Assembly: GCA_030434245.1 (NCBI GenBank)
Contig: JAUISX010000003.1
Location: 202,001-266,000, forward strand
Reading direction: 5' to 3'
DNA length: 64,000 nucleotides
From: Porphyromonadaceae bacterium W3.11
GTDB taxonomy: Bacteria > Bacteroidota > Bacteroidia > Bacteroidales > Porphyromonadaceae
The position numbers were made by a program, and so were the translations under genes. Positions 8,729 to 17,806 of the stretch are shown in pieces; the stretch's first letter is position 1, and the number at the start of each line of letters is the position of its first letter. Below the pieces are notes generated by a model. The model did no database searches, was not told the DNA's origin, and saw nothing but the letters and a program-made list of their open reading frames with translations.

Positions 8729-10522
8729 ATGAAAGACGTAATTAAGAACAGACTTCAGGCACTTCGTAAGGTGATGAAGCAAGAAAATATTGATGCATAT
8801 ATCATACCTAGCTCCGATCATCACCTGAGCGAATACACCCCTGAGTGCTGGAAGAATAGAGAGTGGATAAGTGGATTTAATGGATCTGCGGGTACTGCAG
8901 TAGTTGCACTAGACGAAGCGGGATTATGGACAGATTCACGCTACTTCCTCCAAGGTGCTGAGCAACTAGAGGGAACCACGATCACTCTTCGCAAGGAGGG
9001 ACTACCAGAGACACCTAGTATAGCAGACTATCTTAGGAAGAAACCTGGTGTTAAGAGAATCGGATTCTTGGATAAAGCCATCAGCACTACAGAAGCACTG
9101 GGATATAAGAAAGCGATGGACATCGCTGGTATCGAAATTGTCTCCGACAAAGACCTCATCGGTATGGCTCGTGAGGACATGCCTGAAATTCCTCGCAACC
9201 CGTTCTTCGTACAACCCATTCAGTATGCTGGTGTATCTACAGCTGATAAAATTAAGCAAGTGAGATCCTCCCTAGAGGATATGGGTGCAAATACCTATAT
9301 CATAACCATGCTTGACGAGATTGCTTGGTTCTTCAATATCCGTAGCAATGACGTAGCTTACAATCCCGTAGGCATCGCATACGGACTCATCACGCCTCGT
9401 GAGGTTATCCTTTATACTTTCCCCGAAAAGCTTCCTACGGAAGTCAAAGAGCATCTAAAGGAAAATGGCGTTACGATAAAAGAATACAACGAAGTATATA
9501 CAGATGTAGCTAACCTAAAGGATAGCGATGTACTCTGCCTTGATCCCATCCGGACCAACTACGCCTTCTACCGTGCTGTACCTAGCCACGTAACTAAGAT
9601 ACAGCAGCTTAGTCCTATCACATTCCATAAGGCCGTGAAGAATGAAGCTGAATATAAGGGATATTACACCGTAATGAATCGTGACGGAGCTGCTCTAACT
9701 CGTTTCTTCATGTGGTTAGAAAAGACTCTAGCTGAGGGCAATAACCCAACTGAGTATGAAATTGGAGAGAAACTCTCTGGCTTCCGTGCTCAGGATGAGA
9801 AGTATGTGAGTGATAGCTTTGGGACCATCGCTGGATATAACGATCACGGTGCGATTGTTCACTATAGTGCTACCCCTGAAAGTGCCTATAAGCTGGAGCC
9901 TAAGGGGATGTTGCTTTTAGATTCAGGGGGTCAGTACTATGATGGTACCACCGACATCACTCGTACTATTTCACTAGATGGTAAACCTAGCCAAAAGCAG
10001 AAAGATGACTACACACGTGTACTAAAGGGGCATATTCAGTTAGCGACAGCTATCTTCCCTCAAGGAACTCGTGGCTCTCAATTAGATATCCTTGCTCGTA
10101 AGGCTCTTTGGGACAACTGTCAGAACTATGGTCACGGTACAGGTCATGGTGTAGGTCATTTCCTAAATGTCCACGAAGGTCCTCAAAACATTCGTATGAA
10201 TGAGAATCCTACAGAGCTAGTACCTGGTATGGTTACCTCTAACGAACCTGGCATTTACATCACAGGCGAATATGGTATCCGTATCGAGAACCTTATCCGC
10301 ACCATACCATTTAAGAAGTCAGTAGATGGGGCTTTCTATGCCTTTGAGACCTTAACGGTCTGCTATATGGATAATAGCTTAGTCAATGTAGATCTGATGG
10401 AGCCTAACGAAATCAAGTGGTACAACGACTACCAAGCAACCGTTTATGAGAGAATATCTCCATTGCTCAGTAAGGAAGAGGCTGCTTGGCTTAAAGCTAA
10501 GACAGCTCCTCTTAAGAAGTAA
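8729..10522 (+). CDS. Xaa-Pro aminopeptidase (aminopeptidase P, M24B)
   Basis: This is a metallo-aminopeptidase that removes an N-terminal residue preceding proline. The 597-residue product has the three-domain architecture of the long (eukaryotic-type) aminopeptidase P: two creatinase-like N-terminal domains and a C-terminal pita-bread catalytic domain. The metal ligands are visible in LLLDSGG and GTTDITRT (two Asp), GHGVGHFLNVHEGP (His), TSNEPGIY (Glu) and GIRIENL (Glu). There is no signal peptide, so the enzyme is probably cytoplasmic and finishes breakdown of imported proline-containing peptides. This fits a peptide-fermenting lifestyle. It follows the DUF4301 gene by 21 bp. Confidence 0.93.
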   Translation: MKDVIKNRLQALRKVMKQENIDAYIIPSSDHHLSEYTPECWKNREWISGFNGSAGTAVVALDEAGLWTDSRYFLQGAEQLEGTTITLRKEGLPETPSIADYLRKKPGVKRIGFLDKAISTTEALGYKKAMDIAGIEIVSDKDLIGMAREDMPEIPRNPFFVQPIQYAGVSTADKIKQVRSSLEDMGANTYIITMLDEIAWFFNIRSNDVAYNPVGIAYGLITPREVILYTFPEKLPTEVKEHLKENGVTIKEYNEVYTDVANLKDSDVLCLDPIRTNYAFYRAVPSHVTKIQQLSPITFHKAVKNEAEYKGYYTVMNRDGAALTRFFMWLEKTLAEGNNPTEYEIGEKLSGFRAQDEKYVSDSFGTIAGYNDHGAIVHYSATPESAYKLEPKGMLLLDSGGQYYDGTTDITRTISLDGKPSQKQKDDYTRVLKGHIQLATAIFPQGTRGSQLDILARKALWDNCQNYGHGTGHGVGHFLNVHEGPQNIRMNENPTELVPGMVTSNEPGIYITGEYGIRIENLIRTIPFKKSVDGAFYAFETLTVCYMDNSLVNVDLMEPNEIKWYNDYQATVYERISPLLSKEEAAWLKAKTAPLKK

Positions 10523-10601
10523 TGAGTATAAAGTAAGATTATTAATGGGTAGAGACAGAGGCATGCCTTTGTCTCTACTATTTAATTAAAGAAAAGAATT
10601 T

Positions 10602-11123
10602 ATGGCAATCATTCAAAGCGTAAGGGGCTTTACCCCAAAGATTGAAGATAATGTCTTCCTCGCTGCTAACTGTGTAGTGGTAGGAGATGTAGAGATTGGA
10701 GAAGGCTCAAGCATCTGGTTCAATGCTGTAGTCCGTGGTGATGTTAATAGCATCCGCATCGGAAAGAATGTGAATGTACAGGATGGAGCTGTCCTTCATA
10801 CGCTTTACCAGAAGTCTGTTACCATCCTTGAGGATAATGTATCCATCGGGCACAATGCCATCATTCATGGAGCTAAAGTCGAAGAAGGAGCTTTAGTTGG
10901 CATGGGTGCTATTGTTATGGACAATGCCGTTGTCGGCAAAGGAGCTATCATTGCTGGCGGTGCTGTGGTGCTGAGTAACACCATCATAGAGCCAGGAGCT
11001 CTATATGCTGGAGTACCAGCCAAGTTTGTTAAGATGGTTGATCCCGAACAATCGCAAACGATTAACAAACGAATCTCCGACAATTACCAGATGTATGCTT
11101 CGTGGTACCCGCCTCAAGAGTGA
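10602..11123 (+). CDS. gamma-class carbonic anhydrase-like hexapeptide protein
   Basis: This is a left-handed beta-helix protein of the gamma carbonic anhydrase/YrdA/PaaY group, 173 residues long. Hexapeptide repeats such as VVVGDVEIGEGSSIW and VEEGALVGMGAIV run through the chain. The three zinc-ligand histidines of the family are present at positions 66, 84 and 89 (AVLHT, SIGHNAIIHG). Many members show no measurable carbonic anhydrase activity, so the catalytic role is not certain. It has its own leader, 79 bp after the aminopeptidase gene, and converges with wbqC on the opposite strand. Confidence 0.88.
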   Translation: MAIIQSVRGFTPKIEDNVFLAANCVVVGDVEIGEGSSIWFNAVVRGDVNSIRIGKNVNVQDGAVLHTLYQKSVTILEDNVSIGHNAIIHGAKVEEGALVGMGAIVMDNAVVGKGAIIAGGAVVLSNTIIEPGALYAGVPAKFVKMVDPEQSQTINKRISDNYQMYASWYPPQE

Positions 11124-11145
11124 GGATGTGGGAAAAACCCTAAGG

Positions 11146-11742
11146 CTATAACTTCCTGAGATAGAGACGTCCCTCTGGACCTAGGTTCAGCAAGAGATCC
11201 AATGAGGACAGATAGGGAGTGAAGCCAAATTTATGTTCAAAGACCTGCCAGTACCGTGAAGGGATTGGCAGGTTCTTTTTATATTGTGGCGTGATCACTT
11301 CTGGGTAAGACGTATCGTTCGGGCTAATTTCATCTACCACTTTGGGCATTTCTAATTCCCAAGACTTACAGAGTAGCTCTAGCCACCTTTGATTGAATTC
11401 CACAAGAGAGATAATCCTCTCATCTGTGACAAGCTCCAGCACCATAGGCCCATAATGAAACCAGTATGGGCTATTCGTGTAGTTGCTAATCAGTAAATGT
11501 CCTAATTGGTGTTGCCAATGACCATGAGGTGATATCATCACCTGTGATGTCGGTGGTGAAGGGTAGCCGATCTTCTGCACCGGTATAGAAAAACTCACCA
11601 CACCATTAGATGAGAGGAAATCGGTACGATTTCGATAGCTCTGCTTTTGATACATCTCCCCCACATATATAGCACACTCGCCATGCATGAGCATAGAGAG
11701 ATAATGATAGTCAGGCAAAAAGGCTGTCGGTAAAAGTCTCAT
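11146..11742 (-). CDS. WbqC-like family protein
   Basis: This 198-residue protein belongs to the WbqC-like family (PF08889), seen in O-antigen and other loci and also next to lepB in Bacteroidales. The N-terminal LLPTAFLPDYHYLSML and the central YQKQSYRNRTDFLSSNG are family hallmarks. No catalytic residues are established for the family, so I assign no reaction. It begins 13 bp after the degenerate signal-peptidase-like gene and is the last member of a tight minus-strand run. The conserved neighbourhood suggests a housekeeping link with protein export or envelope assembly (inference). Confidence 0.82.
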   Translation of the reverse strand: MRLLPTAFLPDYHYLSMLMHGECAIYVGEMYQKQSYRNRTDFLSSNGVVSFSIPVQKIGYPSPPTSQVMISPHGHWQHQLGHLLISNYTNSPYWFHYGPMVLELVTDERIISLVEFNQRWLELLCKSWELEMPKVVDEISPNDTSYPEVITPQYKKNLPIPSRYWQVFEHKFGFTPYLSSLDLLLNLGPEGRLYLRKL

Positions 11743-11755
11743 ATTTTTCTGTCAT

Positions 11756-12136
11756 CTAAGGCAGCTTAATCTGCCCTACTACCGTTCCGTGAACTTGCTC
11801 TCTAAGAATCCAGATATCAGAAGTGCCTATATCTACTAAGAGCTCTTGTCTTGGATGGACCGAGCTACTCTGAATGAGCCGTGCTGGGAGTAGTTGTCGG
11901 TTCCCCTCATCATCATAGAGTGTTACCACTAGTAAGTCATTACTCGCCGCCGGCTCGTTCTGTAAAGCCACCAAGAGAAGGCTCTTATGACGAACCCCAT
12001 CAGGAAGTTCTCCATGCATACCTACATAGTAAGTATTGATGACGAACATCCTAAATAAGATGATAAATAATAGCAAAAGAGCACCCCCACCCAATAGGCG
12101 GATTACTCCTTTGCTATTACCTTTCTCCCGACTCAT
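11756..12136 (-). CDS. degenerate signal-peptidase-I-like (S26 fold) membrane protein
   Basis: The product is about 126 residues from the ATG at 12136. A longer open frame extends to 12292 but overlaps lepB and lacks family similarity, so I reject it. One membrane helix (residues about 12-30) is followed by YYVGMHGEL, which aligns with the S26 motif around the catalytic serine (G-S-M-x-P-T-L) but has Gly where Ser should be. The segment holding the catalytic Lys in LepB has Arg here (LLPARLIQ). The end, LREQVHGTVVGQI, resembles the last S26 strand. It is therefore probably catalytically dead, perhaps a partner of the LepB encoded 7 bp upstream. The S26 relationship is inferred by eye. Confidence 0.6.
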   Translation of the reverse strand: MSREKGNSKGVIRLLGGGALLLLFIILFRMFVINTYYVGMHGELPDGVRHKSLLLVALQNEPAASNDLLVVTLYDDEGNRQLLPARLIQSSSVHPRQELLVDIGTSDIWILREQVHGTVVGQIKLP

Positions 12137-12143
12137 CTTAGGA

Positions 12144-13556
12144 TTACTTTGGCAGCTTAAAGAAACGATTCCATCGGACGCCTTGCTTATCCTTATCCCA
12201 TGAGAGCCATACAAATAGAGGTGTCCCAACAATATGATCCTCAGGTACAAATCCCCAAGCTCTAGAGTCGGCTGAGCGATGACGGTTATCACCTAGCATG
12301 AAATAATAGTCCATGGCAAAGGTATAGGTATCACTCTGTACCCCATCGATAAATACTTTACCATCCTTGATCTCTAAATTATGCCTTTCGAAGTTACGAA
12401 TACATCTGTCATAGATCTCCAGATTTTCAGGAGTAAGCGTAATCGTCGCGCCCTTCTTAGGTATCCATATAGGTCCATAATTATCACGAGTCCACCCAGT
12501 ATCTAAGTTCAATGGGTAGGTAGGGAAAGATTTAACATCAGGAGTCGGCTCTATGACGATCTTCTTAACGGCACTATGTTTGCTCAATTCTGTCTTCATC
12601 TCCTCCGTCAAAGGCATGTGATATACAGCACCATATCCACTATTATTCACACTATCTAACTTCAGATAACTCTGATACAAATATGAGAATCGTGGATCTT
12701 GACCCGAGAAAAACAACACATCATCATTACTCACGCCCAATTGCTGCAACTCCTCGTTAGTGAAAAAGGCACCATTGGTCTGAACGTAATAATTAAGCTG
12801 CATCTCTTTGGGTCTTTCTTGCTTAACCCCATTCAGATAGAGGTCATTGTCAATAACGGCAAGAGAATCTCCAGGCATACCTGCCAGGCGCTTCACATAA
12901 TGGTCCCTCATGTCCACTGGACGATACTGTATCTCACCATAGGTCTGCTTATCGTTCCAAACCCTGTCCCTACCATCCATGTGTACGGTGGTATAATAGT
13001 CTGGATTCAACTTTTTTGTACAAATCGTATCACCAGCAGGAAAATTAAAGACGACGATATCATACAGCTTTATCTCTCGCAGTCCTTTCAATCTCTTGTA
13101 CTCCCACTGTGGCTTCTCAGAATAGGTCTTGCCGCCCCAAGGGAACTGATTATGAAAAAGTGGGAAAGCCAGCGGAGTCATAGGTACCCTCGGTCCGTAT
13201 GACAGCTTACTAACATATAGATAGTCTCCGACTAAGTAAGTCTTCTCGAGTGAAGAACTTGGGATCTTGAAGTTCTGAAAAATAAAAAGATTCAGCATGT
13301 GCACCACAATAAGCACCACGACTAAGTCTTCAATCAACTTCATAAAGCTTTTTAAGGCCTTACTATTGGACTTTTCCCACCAACGCCACGGTATAATGTG
13401 CGTAATACAGATGTCGAAAAGAAATGGGAATACGATAATAAAGACCCATACATTACGAGTCCATATCGCCATGCCTATGGTCAGGATCGCATAGATTGTG
13501 ACCCAAATCCAGCTGTGAAGGGGTACCTTCTTATAGTCAAAGTTAATTTTTTTCAT
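12144..13556 (-). CDS. lepB: signal peptidase I
   Basis: This membrane-bound serine protease removes signal peptides from exported proteins. At 470 residues it is long, as Bacteroidetes LepB proteins are, because of a large insertion between the catalytic Lys and the C-terminal boxes. Three N-terminal hydrophobic segments (about 15-32, 34-52 and 76-94) precede the catalytic Ser102 in IPSSSLEKTY. Lys222 in YVKRLAGMPGD is the general base. The C-terminal box reads LGDNRHRSADSRAWGFV, followed by the final IVGTPLFVWLSWD strand. Its start lies 9 bp after the dapB stop and its end 7 bp before the degenerate paralogue, so all are likely in one operon. Confidence 0.95.
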   Translation of the reverse strand: MKKINFDYKKVPLHSWIWVTIYAILTIGMAIWTRNVWVFIIVFPFLFDICITHIIPWRWWEKSNSKALKSFMKLIEDLVVVLIVVHMLNLFIFQNFKIPSSSLEKTYLVGDYLYVSKLSYGPRVPMTPLAFPLFHNQFPWGGKTYSEKPQWEYKRLKGLREIKLYDIVVFNFPAGDTICTKKLNPDYYTTVHMDGRDRVWNDKQTYGEIQYRPVDMRDHYVKRLAGMPGDSLAVIDNDLYLNGVKQERPKEMQLNYYVQTNGAFFTNEELQQLGVSNDDVLFFSGQDPRFSYLYQSYLKLDSVNNSGYGAVYHMPLTEEMKTELSKHSAVKKIVIEPTPDVKSFPTYPLNLDTGWTRDNYGPIWIPKKGATITLTPENLEIYDRCIRNFERHNLEIKDGKVFIDGVQSDTYTFAMDYYFMLGDNRHRSADSRAWGFVPEDHIVGTPLFVWLSWDKDKQGVRWNRFFKLPK

Positions 13557-13565
13557 GAAACCGCC

Positions 13566-14285
13566 TTACTTGATATTTACAAGGTCTTCCATCCCAAAGA
13601 CACCTTTTTTACCTTGAATAAACTCTGCAGCCAGGACAGCCCCACGAGCCAAACCTGCACGTCCCTTCGCCTCATGCTTTATCTCTATCACATCCTCTTC
13701 ACTCTCATAACGAATCGTATGTGTCCCGGGAACCTCGCCCTCTCGAACAGAACGTATCAATAATTGCTCTGGTGTAGCATCAGGTTTTGCATCGGTTGCT
13801 AGGTAGGGCTTAGACTCTGTCTTTACAGCGAGCTGTTCAATGACCTCATCAGCTAGAGTCAAAGCCGTCCCACTAGGATAGTCCAATTTATGAATATGGT
13901 GGATCTCCTCCATAGACGCATCATATTCAGGAAAGAAGTTCATCATCTTCGCCAAATGCTTATTAAGCTGACGGAACAGGTAAATTCCGATGCTAAAATT
14001 AGAGGCATAAAAGAAACTCCCCTCATGACGATCAACCTCAGTGAGGATATCATCATACTTTTTAAGCCAACCTGTAGTTCCTGATACGATCGGTACCCCT
14101 TGCTTTATAGCCTTACTTATATTCTCAAATGCTGTTTCTGGCGTCGTAAATTCGATAGCCACATCACATTCAGGGAGTGTATCCCACTGGGCATCCAACT
14201 TTCCGACCACTTCATGACCACGACTTAGAGCGATTCGCTCCACCTCGTGCCCCATCTTACCATATCCTATTATACAAATCTTCAT
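13566..14285 (-). CDS. dapB: 4-hydroxy-tetrahydrodipicolinate reductase
   Basis: DapB catalyses the NAD(P)H-dependent reduction step in the diaminopimelate/lysine pathway and so feeds peptidoglycan synthesis. From the ATG at 14285 the product is 239 residues; an upstream in-frame start at 14324 would add 13 residues before the conserved first strand and is rejected. The nucleotide-binding GYGKMGHEVER follows the start directly, and the catalytic block EIHHIHKLDYPSGTAL lies near residue 145. The slightly short length is usual for Bacteroidetes. It precedes lepB by 9 bp in the same compact gene run. Confidence 0.94.
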   Translation of the reverse strand: MKICIIGYGKMGHEVERIALSRGHEVVGKLDAQWDTLPECDVAIEFTTPETAFENISKAIKQGVPIVSGTTGWLKKYDDILTEVDRHEGSFFYASNFSIGIYLFRQLNKHLAKMMNFFPEYDASMEEIHHIHKLDYPSGTALTLADEVIEQLAVKTESKPYLATDAKPDATPEQLLIRSVREGEVPGTHTIRYESEEDVIEIKHEAKGRAGLARGAVLAAEFIQGKKGVFGMEDLVNIK

Positions 14286-14393
14286 CTTACTCAATTTTAT
14301 TGCTTTACGCACAAAGTTACTCAAAAATAAGATACCCCAAATAGGACCATTTCACATCCGATTGAGTCTATAGAGTAGAGGCCTAATGGGGTA

Positions 14394-15059
14394 TTAGGTC
14401 AATGGATTAACCAGCATGGTATCTTCAGGCAAAATATCCTCAGCAAGCGGATAACTCATCCATCCCACCTGCTTAGGCGTAAACGGCACCCATTTCTGAG
14501 GGAAGCGACAGGAGCTCCCCTTGCTATACGTAAGTTCCTCAAACTGTGCATCCAGCTCTGCAGCACTATCCATATAGCATTCAGCATCTAATCCCGGGCG
14601 AATGACGGGATATGCCTCTTTAGGTGCCTTCATAAAGATAGAGCCCGACATCAACCTCATATCCAATCGCTCGTAATAGGCAATCAGATCAGTATCCGCA
14701 GGGACTAAAATAGCAAAGTCATACCCTTTCGCTCTTAGCTCTCCATTAAATAAATCCCGCATGAGTTTAGTCATAATCCCTGTACCTCGGTGACTCTCTG
14801 CAGTACAGATAGCATAGAGATATGCACACCTTCGAAGCCCTAGCGATGACGACAACTTAGCATCGTATGAGACCACCTGAATATGAGCTACGATCTCTCC
14901 CTTATCCGCTAATAGTATGGTACTATCAGCTGAGGCTAAGGCCTCAAGATGTAGTTCGTAATAATGCAGATACTGATGACCAAAAGCCTCACAGAGCAAG
15001 CGAAGAATTGAGCGATGTTGCTCTTTATCACTTCGAGAAAAAAGAACTCTCTCCATCAT
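14394..15059 (-). CDS. GNAT-family N-acetyltransferase
   Basis: This 221-residue protein has the GNAT acetyl-CoA-binding signature in YLYAICTAESHRGTGIMTKLMRDLF (R-G-T-G; about residues 85-110). The C-terminal region suggests a second domain, as in the Eis-like or DUF4942-type bacterial GNATs, but the substrate is not evident. It is 16 bp downstream of the DUF2156 gene, itself built on a GNAT-like fold, so the two could act on related substrates (inference). A gap of about 108 bp separates it from dapB. Confidence 0.78.
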   Translation of the reverse strand: MMERVLFSRSDKEQHRSILRLLCEAFGHQYLHYYELHLEALASADSTILLADKGEIVAHIQVVSYDAKLSSSLGLRRCAYLYAICTAESHRGTGIMTKLMRDLFNGELRAKGYDFAILVPADTDLIAYYERLDMRLMSGSIFMKAPKEAYPVIRPGLDAECYMDSAAELDAQFEELTYSKGSSCRFPQKWVPFTPKQVGWMSYPLAEDILPEDTMLVNPLT

Positions 15060-15075
15060 TATAATAAACTCATTT

Positions 15076-15990
15076 TCACTCTTCAGGATATCTTAGAGCT
15101 ACGGTGAATTTTTCCATGATTAATTTAGGCTTATAAGATAGCTTTGCCTTCCGAAGTCCCTCTATCCCCAAGTCCTCTTCTCGATTGACCGATTCAAACT
15201 CCTCAGGGATTCTCTTCGCAAACTCTTGATTAATGATAGCAAAAGAGCCCTCATAATTGATGTCAGCTTTCTCCACATGAACACCAAAGCAACAGTTACT
15301 AATAGGCATTCCTAAGGTAAAAGCAATTATCTTACCATCCACTCGGATGCAACCTCCACTCAACCCAATCTCCTCAAACTCACTCAAGGCAGTACGAACC
15401 ATTCTACGCTCCTCTTGGATATCCTCGGTACGATCAGAGACAGCATACCAAGCATCCTCAACAGCCAAGCACTCCTTAGCATTTTCTTGGTTAATCTCTT
15501 CATATTGGTAGTCAGGATACATCCGCTTGAATTTATTCACATGATTTCGCTTACTCTGTAATTTCTTACCAGAGAGCGTAGCGAGCTTCTCTCTTAGATA
15601 GATATAATCTGCATAATCACGATTCTCTATGATGTGTAGGTTCTCTGGGCGTGTCATTTGAAGTAACTCAACCCCTTTCTCTATAACAGACATAAGGACC
15701 AAAGGACCTCCCTCTGTCTGTTCCATTGTATATTCCATATCCATTAGGACATCGGCAAAGTCGCCATCCCCAATAGGCATCAAATAGGCAGTCCGTGTAT
15801 CATCTTCATATCGAAAACGAACCACCATCATATCTTTATGAAAAGCAATCTCTGTCTTATAAAAAAAGCCCCAATTGTACAGATTCCCGAAGGAGTAATC
15901 GCAATTACAATATGGATTCAACTTTCTATATTCTTCCACCCTAGTCCTATCGTCAAGGGTTACTCTATGAAACTCTATTAACTCAGCCAT
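15076..15990 (-). CDS. DUF2156 (phosphatidylglycerol lysyltransferase C-terminal-like) protein
   Basis: The 304-residue protein matches the DUF2156 family, related to the aminoacyl-transferase domain of MprF-type phosphatidylglycerol lysyltransferases. Family-like features are the N-terminal LNPYCNCDYSFGNLYNWG, the central KLQSKRNHVNKFKRMYPDY, and the late EEDLGIEGLRKAKLSYKPK. It lacks the membrane domain of MprF, so it is a soluble acyl- or aminoacyl-transferase-like protein with unknown substrate. It starts the minus-strand run that leads to dapB, lepB and wbqC. Confidence 0.82.
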   Translation of the reverse strand: MAELIEFHRVTLDDRTRVEEYRKLNPYCNCDYSFGNLYNWGFFYKTEIAFHKDMMVVRFRYEDDTRTAYLMPIGDGDFADVLMDMEYTMEQTEGGPLVLMSVIEKGVELLQMTRPENLHIIENRDYADYIYLREKLATLSGKKLQSKRNHVNKFKRMYPDYQYEEINQENAKECLAVEDAWYAVSDRTEDIQEERRMVRTALSEFEEIGLSGGCIRVDGKIIAFTLGMPISNCCFGVHVEKADINYEGSFAIINQEFAKRIPEEFESVNREEDLGIEGLRKAKLSYKPKLIMEKFTVALRYPEE

Positions 15991-16214
15991 CTATATTTAG
16001 TCTTTGGTAAATTCACCAATATTGTATAACATCCTAGGGCAAAGTTACTAAAAATAAAGGCTCTAACCTTGCTCCTAGACTAGAATAGTAGGTCTACCAA
16101 AACCCTTACTCACGACACTAAAGTATCTTCTCTAATGTCATGACCGTGGAGGATATGCTTTTGAATAATAGAAAAACGAAAAGCAACGAAATGAAAGTGG
16201 CGTTTTAAAAAATA

Positions 16215-16315
16215 GCCCCTGTAGGGGCAGTAAAATCGTCCTATAGGAAGAAGAACTTCTTCCTATAGGAAAAAATCATGCATCCTATAGGAAACATTTT
16301 TCTTTCATATAACTA
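16215..16315 (+). repeat. dispersed palindromic intergenic repeat, copy A (interrupted by the IS982-type element)
   Basis: The stretch holds GCCCCT/AGGGGC (16215-16228), then a perfect 15-bp inverted repeat around CCTATAGG (16239-16253 with 16256-16270). A third CCTATAGG follows at 16283, and it ends in CTTTCATATAACTA. The same right end, CTTTCATATAACTAA, and similar CCTAT(A/G)(G/A)G palindromes recur at 35150-35243 (opposite strand) and 51075-51165. The right edge continues after the inserted element at 17343. Confidence 0.75.
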
Positions 16316-17342
16316 ACGCGAGTTCGATTTAAGAAACTATAGCAAGAGCCTCTTTATCAATAATTTCAAGATTTAAGGAAGGCTTTTTAGGCATCAAGTT
16401 GTACGCAAGTAATCCTGAAACCAGATTGACTACGAAATTATTGACACTGCGATGTCTCGTATGTTCTATTTGGCATACATTCTTTAAGAGATCATTGACG
16501 GTTTCTATGATGGCTCTTTTTCGAAGGAGAATTTTATCATGAATATGCATTAGAGCATTCTTCATATTCTTCTTAAGTTTTGTAATCAAGTGTATATCAT
16601 CAATAAAGAGCTTGTCAAATAGACTCTTTGAGATATATCCTCTATCCGCAATGAGCTTACCAAAGAGTTTCTTAGAGAAAGAGTCATCCTTTAGTGGAGC
16701 TCTGTCATCTGTATTACCAGGCGTGATCTGATAGGTGATAATCTCTCCTTTGTCATTGATAACAAGATGCAGTTTAAAGCCATAGAACCAACCCATTGTG
16801 GAGCGACCTTTCTGTGCCCAACCTTTCATAGTCTTATGGGTTCTTTCCCGTTTGATATGACAAGATCTTAGAGGAGTAGAGTCAATAAAAGAAACACCTG
16901 TACACTTTCCTAAGCAGCACATATTGAGAAACATAACAAGCTTTAGCCCCACTTTAGTTTGAAGTTCCACAAAACGATTATAGGAGACTGTTTGAGGAAA
17001 TTCACTTTTAAGATGAACCTGAACATATTTGAGATAGAAGGACTTGAGGTCTCTATATCTTGACATATGAAAAAGTATGAGTATTGTCATGACCTCACTG
17101 TCAGAAAGACGTGATTTTCTATTTCTTCTCTTCTTACCTCCTTGTTCTATAGCATTCTCAGCAACAACACGATCAAACTGAATAGAGAAATCGTCGATAA
17201 TACAAAATGATTCTAGTATATTTGTTGTCATAAAAGTGGTGTTTTATTTTCTTGTAATTAGCTGGTAATCAATTACTAAGATACAAATAATTCACCACTT
17301 TTCCTAGTGTTTTTACTCCTGTTTCTTATCCCGAACTCACGT
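16316..17342 (-). mobile_element. IS982-family insertion sequence, 1027 bp
   Basis: Imperfect terminal inverted repeats flank one transposase gene: left ACGCGAGTTCG...TAAGAAAC (16316-16337), right GTTTCTTA...CGAACTCACGT (17321-17342). The 6-bp sequence TAACTA is directly repeated at 16310-16315 and 17343-17348, a plausible target-site duplication. Removing the element and one TAACTA restores CATATAACTAAAATTTC, which is found uninterrupted (as its reverse complement) at about 35150. The ends could shift by a base or two because AACG/CGTT also pair. Confidence 0.88.
16329..17231 (-). CDS. IS982-family transposase
   Basis: This 300-residue DDE transposase has the IS982 family layout. A helical N-terminus (RKSRLSDSEVMTILILFHMSRYRDLKSFY) is followed by the first catalytic Asp in FIDSTPL. 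The GWAQKGRSTMGWFYGFKLHLVIN block comes next, with a second Asp in TPGNTDDR or in LIADRGYISK and a Glu in the RAIIETVNDLLKN segment. It is full length with no frameshift and so may be active. Its stop codon lies inside the left terminal repeat. Confidence 0.93.
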   Translation of the reverse strand: MTTNILESFCIIDDFSIQFDRVVAENAIEQGGKKRRNRKSRLSDSEVMTILILFHMSRYRDLKSFYLKYVQVHLKSEFPQTVSYNRFVELQTKVGLKLVMFLNMCCLGKCTGVSFIDSTPLRSCHIKRERTHKTMKGWAQKGRSTMGWFYGFKLHLVINDKGEIITYQITPGNTDDRAPLKDDSFSKKLFGKLIADRGYISKSLFDKLFIDDIHLITKLKKNMKNALMHIHDKILLRKRAIIETVNDLLKNVCQIEHTRHRSVNNFVVNLVSGLLAYNLMPKKPSLNLEIIDKEALAIVS

Positions 17343-17348
17343 TAACTA

Positions 17349-17793
17349 AAATTTCGTCTGGGTTGGGGTCACAAAGTGGCAATTATGTATTACGTTTTGT
17401 CACCTCCTATTTTTCATTATAAATCAGCATATTAGACACTATCTCCTGCTACTCTTAGTTGCTGTAGGTCCTGTAATATCCGAAAGCTCTTACAAATCGT
17501 CAAGTCAAGGATTCTCCAACTATTGTCTCACTCACAATGATGGTTCTCGCAGTAGTGTAAGCAAATCAGTATGACTTTCCTTGATAAATGAGATACTAAG
17601 ACGCCGTCTATATAGAAGGTAAATTACAAGAAGAGAACACACGCGAATATCGAAAGCTGAACGAAGTAAATTTCGACCGTGAAGCACTCTCAAAGATATA
17701 GGCTTCCTTTTTGTACCGACATCAGACATAGCCCCATTAACTAGAAAAATCATAAAGCAAAGACCAATTTATATTTTATTTAATAAAAAGAGT
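17349..17793. other. intergenic stretch with no recognisable gene
   Basis: This lies between the IS982-type element and the riboswitch promoter. Short open frames exist on the minus strand (for example 17532-17753), but they lack a ribosome-binding site or any recognisable family. I see no tRNA and no strong terminator here. Confidence 0.5.
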
Positions 17794-17801
17794 TACCTTT
17801 G
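17794..17801 (+). promoter_or_regulatory. -7 promoter box of the riboswitch-led transcript
   Basis: TACCTTTG matches the Bacteroidetes TAnnTTTG consensus and is followed by GCA, a common context. Transcription would start near 17807, exactly where the closing helix of the cobalamin aptamer begins. A clear -33 box is not seen. Confidence 0.62.
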
Positions 17802-17806
17802 CAGCG

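Noticed and set aside
11756-12292. Long version (178 codons) of the signal-peptidase-like gene
   Set aside because: The first 52 codons overlap the lepB coding region in another frame. The ATG at 12136 begins the membrane helix region and leaves a 7-bp gap to lepB.
16215-16315. CRISPR array
   Set aside because: Repeats are few, palindromic and unevenly spaced without unique spacers of constant length; no cas genes are present.
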